From an uncultured Gammaproteobacteria bacterium (lineage in GTDB: Bacteria; Pseudomonadota; Gammaproteobacteria; Ga0077536), in assembly GCA_938082545.1 (NCBI GenBank), contig CALKCL010000004.1:67687-106086 (forward strand): a stretch of 38,400 bases of DNA, written 5' to 3'. Both the position numbers and the translations under genes were made by a program. Below are positions 32,886 to 38,400 of the stretch, in pieces. Numbering within the stretch: the stretch's first letter is position 1; each line of letters starts with the position of its first letter. The notes beneath the pieces are model-generated. The model saw nothing but the letters and a program-made list of their open reading frames with translations. It searched no databases and was not told the DNA's origin.

Positions 32886-34511
32886 ATGAGCACCCCTTCT
32901 TTAAAACTCGCGGATCTCAGGTTTGACAATTCGTTTGTTACACAGCTACCCGCCGATCCGATCAAAGAAAACTACTGCAGGCAAGTGTCAGGTGCCTGTT
33001 ATTCACTGACAAATTCAACTCCTTGCTCTAAACCGGCGTTACTAATTCACTCGGACGAAGTCGGAAAGCTTTTAGAGCTATCCCCGTCGGTTTTTAGAAC
33101 AGAGGAGTTTGCCCAGATATTTTCTGGCAACGAAACCCTTCCAGGGATGCAGCCTCATGCAACCTGCTACGGCGGCCATCAATTTGGCAACTGGGCGGGG
33201 CAACTAGGAGACGGACGAGCAATAACTTTAGGCGAGACCGTTACCAGCCAGAAGAACAGGTACTCATTACAATTGAAAGGTTCAGGAATGACACCCTACT
33301 CCCGCACTGCCGATGGACGAGCTGTCCTACGATCATCGGTAAGAGAGTTCCTTTGTAGCGAAGCAATGCATCACTTGGGAGTCCCCACCACTCGAGCACT
33401 TAGTCTCGTTCTGACTGGAGACGAAGTGATGCGCGACATGTTTTATGATGGAAATGCTATGTATGAGCCAGGAGCAGTCGTATGTCGCGTAGCTCCTTCT
33501 TTTACACGCTTTGGTCACTTTCAATTACTTGCAGCTCAAGAGGAACATGCACTGCTGAAAAAATTCCTTGATTACACTATTACAACGGACTTCCCTGATC
33601 TGGAACTAAGCCATCCAAAAAAAGCTGGCCTAACAGCAGAGGACTATGGTCTCTGGTTTAAAGAAGTATGTGACCGAACGGCTACGATGATATCTGAATG
33701 GATGCGAGTGGGCTTTGTACATGGCGTAATGAATACCGACAATATGTCGATTTTGGGGCTGACCATTGACTATGGACCATATGGTTGGCTCGAGAATTAC
33801 GACCCCAACTGGACTCCCAACACTACTGATGCGGGAGGAAAAAGATACAGATACGGGCAACAATCGCAGGTAGCCTTATGGAATCTGGTCCAGCTAGCAA
33901 ATGCTTTATATCCGCTAATTAATGATCTAAAACCTTTGGAAGATGGGCTAGCAAGCTATCAAAAAACTTATGAGCGCCAGTGGCACAGCGCACTTGCTGG
34001 GAAACTGGGGCTAAAAAGTTTCGTCTCCAGCACAGACGTCTCTCTCACTGATGATCTGTTTCAATTACTAAGCGAAGTAGAAACAGATATGACAATTTTT
34101 TTCAGAAAACTCAGTGAGTTTAACTCAACATCAGATTGGCTAACGACCTCGGCTCTTCATTGCCCTTTGGGATCCGCATTCTATGTAGAGAGTCAAATAG
34201 ATGACAGCTACAACCAAAAACTGTCTTCATGGCTTACTCGCTATAAGACGCGCCTCGAATCTGATGGATTAGCGCCCCTTGTGAGAAAAGAGATAATGAA
34301 CAAAGCTAACCCAAAATATGTAATTAGAAATTACTTAGCACAATTGGCGATAGATGATGCTGCTGCCGGAAATTTTTCGACAATTCAGAAATTACTAGAT
34401 GTACTAAAAAATCCTTATAACGAGCAACCTGAACAGGAAGAATATGCTGCTCGACGGCCTGAGTGGGCCAGACATCGGGCCGGATGCTCAATGCTTTCTT
34501 GCAGCTCCTAG
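32886..34511 (+). CDS. selO: Protein adenylyltransferase SelO (YdiU/UPF0061)
   Basis: From ATG 32886, 541 residues. SelO is a pseudokinase-fold enzyme that transfers AMP to Ser, Thr or Tyr of other proteins and takes part in redox stress responses. Family blocks are GGHQFGNWAGQLGDGRAITLGE, YSLQLKGSGMTPYSRTADGRAVLRSSVREFLCSEAMHHLGVPTTRALSLV, and VHGVMNTDNMSILGLTIDYGPYGWLE with the metal-binding Asn/Asp set. The C-terminus is CSMLSCSS: the Cys-Ser-Ser end that holds selenocysteine in eukaryotic SelO and Cys in most bacteria. The frame is open from 32721, but conserved sequence starts only after residue 56 of that form; ATG at 32847 is another option, and no start has a clear ribosome site. Confidence 0.94.
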   Translation: MSTPSLKLADLRFDNSFVTQLPADPIKENYCRQVSGACYSLTNSTPCSKPALLIHSDEVGKLLELSPSVFRTEEFAQIFSGNETLPGMQPHATCYGGHQFGNWAGQLGDGRAITLGETVTSQKNRYSLQLKGSGMTPYSRTADGRAVLRSSVREFLCSEAMHHLGVPTTRALSLVLTGDEVMRDMFYDGNAMYEPGAVVCRVAPSFTRFGHFQLLAAQEEHALLKKFLDYTITTDFPDLELSHPKKAGLTAEDYGLWFKEVCDRTATMISEWMRVGFVHGVMNTDNMSILGLTIDYGPYGWLENYDPNWTPNTTDAGGKRYRYGQQSQVALWNLVQLANALYPLINDLKPLEDGLASYQKTYERQWHSALAGKLGLKSFVSSTDVSLTDDLFQLLSEVETDMTIFFRKLSEFNSTSDWLTTSALHCPLGSAFYVESQIDDSYNQKLSSWLTRYKTRLESDGLAPLVRKEIMNKANPKYVIRNYLAQLAIDDAAAGNFSTIQKLLDVLKNPYNEQPEQEEYAARRPEWARHRAGCSMLSCSS

Positions 34512-34579
34512 TAAGCTTTCAAATTTCTATATCTTAAAGCACAAGTACTGAACGAGTTAAATTGCGTTAGAATACTGTC

Positions 34580-35704
34580 ATGCAAAAAACGACAGTATGT
34601 TATCGAGCCAAGAAAGCAATTTCTTCCATCAAACAGAAATCTATTTTACTTCTGTTCGCCACATCTCAGATCTTAGCATGTACGCAGCTCGGTCCTAAGT
34701 TCATAGAAGGAAGTAGAACTGAATATAATATAGCTATGAGCCACACTGAGACTGAACAACTGCTGCTCAATCTTGTACGACTGCGCTATGGAGACTCTCC
34801 CTATTTCCTTGAAGCTACTGCATTGAACACCCAGTTTTTATTAGCTCCTACCGTAGCTGCCAGTTCAGTTCTAGACTTCAATGGAAACAACAGTTATGGA
34901 TTCTCAGGAAAACTTGCCTACGAAGAAAAACCGACCGTAACTTATACCCCATTAAAAGGGCAGGATTTTGTTCGACAAATGCTATCGAGGATCTCTGTAG
35001 AAACTATTGTTTTGCTTGATAGTAGCGGTTGGAGCACTGCGCGAGTATTGAATCTTTGCGTGGAGAGCATGAACGGATTAGACAATGCCTCCAAAGCTTC
35101 TGGTCCGACACCTATGCTCGCTCCAGATATTTCTAAATTCAGACGATCTGTTGATCTGCTGAACATCCTGCAGGATGCGGGGCAGTGGCGCCTGAGAAGC
35201 ACAAGCGAAAATGGCAGCTACAGCCACGTTATGCGATTCAAGTCGCCAAGTGAAAAAAATGAAAACTTCATTAAACTGGCATCTCTCCTTAACCTTAATT
35301 CTGATTCACTTGAATACGAAGTCCTACTCTCCTCTGGAGACAACAACCAAGCCCGGATAAGACTTGAGACCCGTTCATTTATGGGCGTCATGTACTTCTT
35401 ATCTCAATCTGTCGAAATTCCACCTTCGGATATAGAGTTGGGGAAAGTAAGAGTAACCTTGGATGAAGGCGGAAATGCTTTTTCATGGAGCAATGTTACT
35501 GGAGATTTAATGAGCATTAAATCAGCCTCATTGCGTCCGACGAAAGCAGCTGCTGCAGTTGAGTATCGCGGTAGCTGGTTTTACATAGACGACTCTGATT
35601 TACAGTCAAAATCGACCTTACAATTACTTGGTCAGCTGTTCGCCTTGCAGTCAAAAGGTGGCATCAACAATGCTCCAATCCTAACTTTGCCAATTGGGGG
35701 GTAA
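34580..35704 (+). CDS. Unknown lipoprotein, no named domain recognised
   Basis: 374 residues. A long basic N-terminus (residues 1-20) leads into a hydrophobic stretch and a lipobox-like ILAC, making Cys34 the probable lipidated residue with Thr at +2, which suits the outer membrane by the E. coli rule. The mature start TQLGPKFIEGSRTEYNIAMSHTETEQLLLNLVRLRYGDSPYFLE resembles a group of hypothetical gammaproteobacterial lipoproteins I recall, but without a named family. The rest shows alternating strands, a helix around the FRRSVDLLNILQDAG region, and WFYIDDSDLQSKSTLQLLGQLFALQSKG at the end. The stop is 4 bases from that of the convergent membrane protein gene. Function not assigned. Confidence 0.65.
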   Translation: MQKTTVCYRAKKAISSIKQKSILLLFATSQILACTQLGPKFIEGSRTEYNIAMSHTETEQLLLNLVRLRYGDSPYFLEATALNTQFLLAPTVAASSVLDFNGNNSYGFSGKLAYEEKPTVTYTPLKGQDFVRQMLSRISVETIVLLDSSGWSTARVLNLCVESMNGLDNASKASGPTPMLAPDISKFRRSVDLLNILQDAGQWRLRSTSENGSYSHVMRFKSPSEKNENFIKLASLLNLNSDSLEYEVLLSSGDNNQARIRLETRSFMGVMYFLSQSVEIPPSDIELGKVRVTLDEGGNAFSWSNVTGDLMSIKSASLRPTKAAAAVEYRGSWFYIDDSDLQSKSTLQLLGQLFALQSKGGINNAPILTLPIGG

Positions 35705-35708
35705 CGAA

Positions 35709-36365
35709 TTAATCGACAAAAATCCAAACGACTGTCGCAACCGCCCAGCTAATTTGATTTGCCAGTTCACCAACTGCAATCCCAATACGATTGCGATCCC
35801 ACCCACCTATCTTGGTAGAGTACCAGACCTGTATAAGACGAGTCGCTATGGTTAAGTGTCCCGCTATCACAAGTGAAAGGGAAATTCCATCTCCTCCATA
35901 CAAGAAGATGCTCCAAGCAAGAGTCAGCTGAGGCACGGCTTTCAGAAATACGGCAAATGACGATCTCACGAGAGGATCAGAGTAAGCAATGCCAATCAGC
36001 CGTGCAACACAAAGAGATATGAAAATTCCGCTGCCCGTAATCACGGTCGTCCAATAATCTACCTCTGTCCACTGAACATTTTGCCGCAACAGATTGATAA
36101 AAATAGCTCCTATCGCTAATGTCCAAACTGCATAAATAAAGAATGTTTGTTTAGACACCCGATCCTGATGTGTTTTCAAGACATTAAAGGCCAAAACTAG
36201 ATTTATTGAGAGAAAGGCTAGCCAAAAACCAAACCAAGTCACACTAACACCATCAATAGAAACTTTCATCGTCGCCACCTGATTGACAACAACTACTGTT
36301 GCTGCGACTAACTGAAAGTAGAATAAAAAATCAGTAAATAGACTCGAACCGTCTTCGCGCGTCAC
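35709..36365 (-). CDS. Seven-helix PQ-loop/SWEET-like membrane protein
   Basis: 218 residues with about seven hydrophobic helices and no signal peptide. Two repeats look related to the PQ-loop: NQVATMKVSIDGVSVTWFGFWLAFL (Asn28-Gln29 and Gly39-Val-Ser) and AVPQLTLAWSIFLYGGDGISLSLVIAGHL (Pro145-Gln146 and Gly160-Ile-Ser). In PQ-loop and SWEET proteins such a Pro-Gln, loop and Gly-x-Ser order marks each three-helix bundle, joined by one linker helix. The GTG start overlaps the upstream MaoC stop by 4 bases (GTGA), so it is the last gene of the operon and translationally coupled. Transport of a small polar solute or cofactor is plausible; the resemblance is by eye. Confidence 0.55.
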   Translation of the reverse strand: MTREDGSSLFTDFLFYFQLVAATVVVVNQVATMKVSIDGVSVTWFGFWLAFLSINLVLAFNVLKTHQDRVSKQTFFIYAVWTLAIGAIFINLLRQNVQWTEVDYWTTVITGSGIFISLCVARLIGIAYSDPLVRSSFAVFLKAVPQLTLAWSIFLYGGDGISLSLVIAGHLTIATRLIQVWYSTKIGGWDRNRIGIAVGELANQISWAVATVVWIFVD

Positions 36366-36781
36366 GGAAATGAGAGAGTCGCGGAGCCTGACAATTTGTT
36401 AAGGCCATCTTGCCCTTTAGCCAAGACCTCGACTATCAGGAACTTCTGGTTAGCTTCAATAAATTTTTCTCGAACGACACCATTTGAACAGATTGCCTCC
36501 CCTATCTCTGTCATGTTCAGAAATCGGATATCGAAATTTCTAATCGCACTTTGAGGCATCCAATTAGTCAACATCCGACCGGCGTAAGCCATAACCAACA
36601 TACCATGAGCAATCACGTCCTCTAATCCTGCAGATTTAGCAAAGTCTATATCAACATGGATAGGATTATGATCACCAGAAGCTCCGCAATAAATCGCCAG
36701 TGCCTGCCTGGAAAGCGGAGGTGCCTCAAAGGCAGGGAGATGAAGGCCCACTTGAATTTCTTCGTACTGCTCTTCGTTCAC
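36362..36781 (-). CDS. MaoC-like hotdog dehydratase
   Basis: From GTG 36781, 139 residues. The start follows the stop of the upstream gene by one base and is preceded by GAGGAAAGGG, a better site than the overlapping TTG at 36814. The hydratase motif is YCGASGDHNPIHVDIDFAKSAGLEDVIAHGMLVMAYAGRML, with Asp and His of the D-x-x-P-x-H catalytic pattern (DHNPIH), as in R-specific enoyl-CoA hydratases. The last part is strands (IRNFDIRFLNMTEIGEAI, FLIVEVLAKGQDGLNKLSGSATLSF). With the preceding gene it probably forms one two-subunit enzyme, as each is half of the double-hotdog domain. Substrate unknown: an enoyl-CoA, perhaps branched or sterol-like. Confidence 0.87.
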   Translation of the reverse strand: MNEEQYEEIQVGLHLPAFEAPPLSRQALAIYCGASGDHNPIHVDIDFAKSAGLEDVIAHGMLVMAYAGRMLTNWMPQSAIRNFDIRFLNMTEIGEAICSNGVVREKFIEANQKFLIVEVLAKGQDGLNKLSGSATLSFP

Positions 36782-36782
36782 A

Positions 36783-37244
36783 TTAATTTCCCTTTCCTCT
36801 TGTCTGAATAACAACAGTTCTATCGAACTCAGCTACAGCAGCACCCTCTAAAAAACACACGTAGTTTCTATGAACGATAAACTGTAGTTCGTTATTTTTT
36901 TTACTGTATACGTCAATAATTTCACCACTAAATTGCAAAATATCTCCCGCGCACGCAGTTTCATGATAAGTAAACGACTGGCCCGCATGAAGCACATTGC
37001 CCAAGGGAATTTCTAACTCTAACATCCAGTCATATGGATCTGCTCTCTCCATTTCCAAACAAAAAAGAAAAGTCGGAGGCACCGGCAAAGATCTATACCC
37101 GAGAGACTTTGCTGCCTCTTCATCCACATATACTGCAGCCATCTCTCCTATTGCTTTCGAAAAAAGCTTTAATTTTCCTTTCTCCACCTCAACTTGAAAT
37201 TTTGGAGTCTGGTAACCAATCAGCTCCTTGCCAAATATTTTCAT
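36783..37244 (-). CDS. MaoC N-terminal-domain dehydratase (FAS1-like hotdog)
   Basis: From ATG 37244, 153 residues. AAGGGG lies 8 bases before the ATG; the TTG at 37250 would be too close to it. The protein fits the non-catalytic half of two-part MaoC hydratases (PF13452): a starting segment KFQVEVEKGKLKLFSKAIGE, the loop YRSLPVPPTFLF, and FTYHETACAGDILQFSGEIIDVYSKKNNELQFIVHRNYVCFLEG. It lacks the D-x-x-P-x-H catalytic motif that its neighbour has. Such pairs form heterodimers in actinobacterial and proteobacterial steroid and lipid pathways. Twelve bases separate it from the SDR upstream. Confidence 0.85.
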   Translation of the reverse strand: MKIFGKELIGYQTPKFQVEVEKGKLKLFSKAIGEMAAVYVDEEAAKSLGYRSLPVPPTFLFCLEMERADPYDWMLELEIPLGNVLHAGQSFTYHETACAGDILQFSGEIIDVYSKKNNELQFIVHRNYVCFLEGAAVAEFDRTVVIQTRGKGN

Positions 37245-37256
37245 CGACAAAGCCCC

Positions 37257-38078
37257 TTAAATTTTGTTTGAAGATCTCAATCTTCTAAAGTCACGCACCA
37301 TAGATCTAGCTAGCGGCAAACCGAAAACTGCGGATATTCGTTGAAGCCACCAGATAAATTTTGCGTAAAATGGAAAAATAATCAGTCCTTTGTTTTTTGC
37401 GACACCATTTAATATATTTTTAGCCGCTACATCTACAGAAACCAATTTGAATGGGATCCCTTTCACTAGGTCGTCATGGATGATACCGACTGCCTCAGTG
37501 GCAGCATATATGTTTGTATCGATAAATCCAGGACATACTGCACTGACCTTAACTCCTAACTCCTCTCCTTCAATCCGAAGAGTCTGCGAAAGCCCAACAA
37601 CGGCATGCTTAGAAGCGCAGTAAGGGGCGTTCATCGCAAAAGGAATCAGACCGGCCAATGATGCGGTGTTAATGATATGTCCAAACCCCTGCGATACCAT
37701 GACTTTATAAACAAGTTCACACCCATAAATAACACCCATTAGATTAACCGCTATAACACGCTCCCAGTGCTCAAGTTCGAGATCTCTAGATTCACCGGAG
37801 ACTGCGATTCCCGCATTGTTGAAGAAATAGTCTATTTTGCCATGCTGCGCCAACACCTCTGAAACAAAAAATGAAAAAGCTTTTTTATCAGTAACATCTA
37901 ACTGATGCCCTGTGGCTACGCACTTATCCATTGATACAATAGACATAACTGCAGCGTCTAATGCAGGAACGTTGTTATCACTTAAAACAACGATCGCTCC
38001 AGATAAAGCCAGTTGTTTCGCCAATTCAAGACCGATGCCCGATGCTGCTCCGGTGATCACACAAACTTTCCCTTTCAT
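37257..38078 (-). CDS. SDR-family oxidoreductase, head of the MaoC operon
   Basis: From ATG 38078, 273 residues. The start is decided by GGAGGA (38085-38090), a strong ribosome site 6 bases upstream; the frame runs open to 38162 but that extra 28-residue piece has no such site. The cofactor loop TGAASGIG, then NNAG, and Ser/Tyr/Lys (TASLAGLIPFAMNAPYCASK) are all present, giving a classical short-chain dehydrogenase. The C-terminal region FPFYAKFIWWLQRISAVFGLPLARSMVRDFRRLR is hydrophobic and basic, suggesting membrane association, as in several lipid SDRs. Substrate is probably a 3-hydroxy- or 3-oxoacyl or related lipid, given the MaoC genes that follow. Confidence 0.88.
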   Translation of the reverse strand: MKGKVCVITGAASGIGLELAKQLALSGAIVVLSDNNVPALDAAVMSIVSMDKCVATGHQLDVTDKKAFSFFVSEVLAQHGKIDYFFNNAGIAVSGESRDLELEHWERVIAVNLMGVIYGCELVYKVMVSQGFGHIINTASLAGLIPFAMNAPYCASKHAVVGLSQTLRIEGEELGVKVSAVCPGFIDTNIYAATEAVGIIHDDLVKGIPFKLVSVDVAAKNILNGVAKNKGLIIFPFYAKFIWWLQRISAVFGLPLARSMVRDFRRLRSSNKI

Positions 38079-38165
38079 CTTTAGTCCTCCATAGAACAGT
38101 AACAAAGCCGTAATTGCGCTAATAAAAGCATATCTTACATTGACCGTGGTTCGGACATACAAAAG

Positions 38166-38194
38166 TTTAGATACATGAATTAACCCCGTATAAT
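38166..38194 (+). promoter_or_regulatory. Possible sigma70 promoter of the carboxylesterase
   Basis: TATAAT (38189-38194) is a consensus -10 with TTTAGA (38166-38171) 17 bases upstream. It would start transcription near 38201, about 30 bases before the GTG at 38234. Confidence 0.5.
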
Positions 38195-38233
38195 AGTCGT
38201 GTATCGGAATAAAAATAACAAGGGATTATAGTA

Positions 38234-38400
38234 GTGGATCTTTTAAAATGTGTTGAAATAGAACCCCATGGCGCAGCTGAATTCACAGTCATATGGCTGC
38301 ATGGATTGGGCGCGAATGGGCATGACTTCGAACCAATAGTTCCCTCTCTAGATATCGATCCAACCTTGCAAATACGTTTTGTTTTTCCACACGCCCCTCA
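38234..38400 (+). CDS. Phospholipase/carboxylesterase family alpha/beta hydrolase, N-terminal part (cut by window edge)
   Basis: The GTG at 38234 is preceded by AAGGGA, and the frame stays open to the window end (about 55 codons). The translation has FTVIWLHGLGANGHDFEPIVP and later QIRFVFPHAP, the oxyanion-loop motif and second strand of the phospholipase/carboxylesterase (PF02230) family, for which the E. coli YpfH and Pseudomonas EstB enzymes are known members. The nucleophile, Asp and His lie beyond the window. The products are usually soluble esterases that act on short acyl esters or thioesters. The gene is divergent from the SDR/MaoC operon, with 155 bases between the two start codons. 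Confidence 0.85.
   Translation, partial: MDLLKCVEIEPHGAAEFTVIWLHGLGANGHDFEPIVPSLDIDPTLQIRFVFPHAP

Noticed and set aside
38079-38162. N-terminal extension of the SDR with a possible membrane helix
   Set aside because: A strong GGAGGA lies just before the ATG at 38078, so the upstream codons are probably not translated, though the hydrophobic stretch made it tempting.
1-38400. Prophage, transposon, CRISPR, toxin-antitoxin or anti-phage system
   Set aside because: No integrase, transposase, repeat-spacer array, or paired small toxin/antitoxin genes. Gene content and codon flavour look uniform, so I see no genomic island.

Overview
The window reads as ordinary, gene-dense, moderately AT-rich chromosome of a free-living aerobic proteobacterium, most likely a marine-type gammaproteobacterium. 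This rests on EttA, SelO/YdiU, zinc-type glyoxalase I, an OlsF-type ornithine-lipid synthase, MMPL/LolA-like pairs, and many acyl-CoA, MaoC and SDR enzymes. I cannot name a genus. I see no rRNA, tRNA, CRISPR array, insertion sequence, phage gene or plasmid origin. There are 37 protein genes. The first is cut by the left edge and the last by the right edge, and no intact gene shows a frameshift.

Layout. 1-4348 (+): the tail of an MMPL/RND transporter with its LolA-like partner, then a MetX-like hydrolase, a branched-chain aminotransferase, an AhpD-like protein and glyoxalase I. 4353-5847 (-): an SDR dehydrogenase behind a clear operator-like dyad, and a DUF938 methyltransferase. 5963-8280: a CmcJ/NvfI-type oxygenase, a glutathione transferase and an unknown lipoprotein. 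8331-12048: a membrane lipid module with a sterol-desaturase-family hydroxylase, a soluble di-iron ferritin-like protein, and a bifunctional OlsF-type acyltransferase. 12084-15345: small redox and accessory proteins (LLM flavin oxidoreductase, two NTF2-fold proteins, a YdhR-like monooxygenase, a GFA zinc protein). 15630-18746: a three-gene acetoin/2-oxoacid dehydrogenase operon (E1 alpha, E1 beta, lipoyl-hydrolase) without an E3. 18724-25000: an exported SurE-like nucleotidase, an acyl-CoA dehydrogenase, a second MMPL transporter and a class III CoA transferase. 25107-28698: a DUF1015 protein and a stand-alone molybdopterin oxidoreductase. 28725-32610: EttA and a PQQ quinohemoprotein alcohol dehydrogenase. 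32886-35704: SelO and an unknown lipoprotein. 35709-38078 (-): an operon of SDR, two half-size MaoC hydratases and a PQ-loop-like membrane protein. 38234-end: the start of a carboxylesterase.

How it works together. The common thread is lipid and acyl-thioester chemistry with periplasmic oxidation. The most interesting candidate system is 8331-12048. OlsF would make ornithine lipids by itself. Its neighbours belong to two separate di-iron families, one of which (PF04116) contains the ornithine-lipid headgroup hydroxylase OlsE. The olsF/ferritin-like intergenic region carries two dyads and a tandem repeat. I read this as a possible ornithine-lipid synthesis and oxidative tailoring locus; this is inference. 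Other points of interest are the 7-TM PQ-loop-like protein in the MaoC/SDR operon, the exported SurE, the PQQ enzyme apparently lacking the vicinal cysteine pair, and operator-like dyads at 5168-5187 and 14169-14220.
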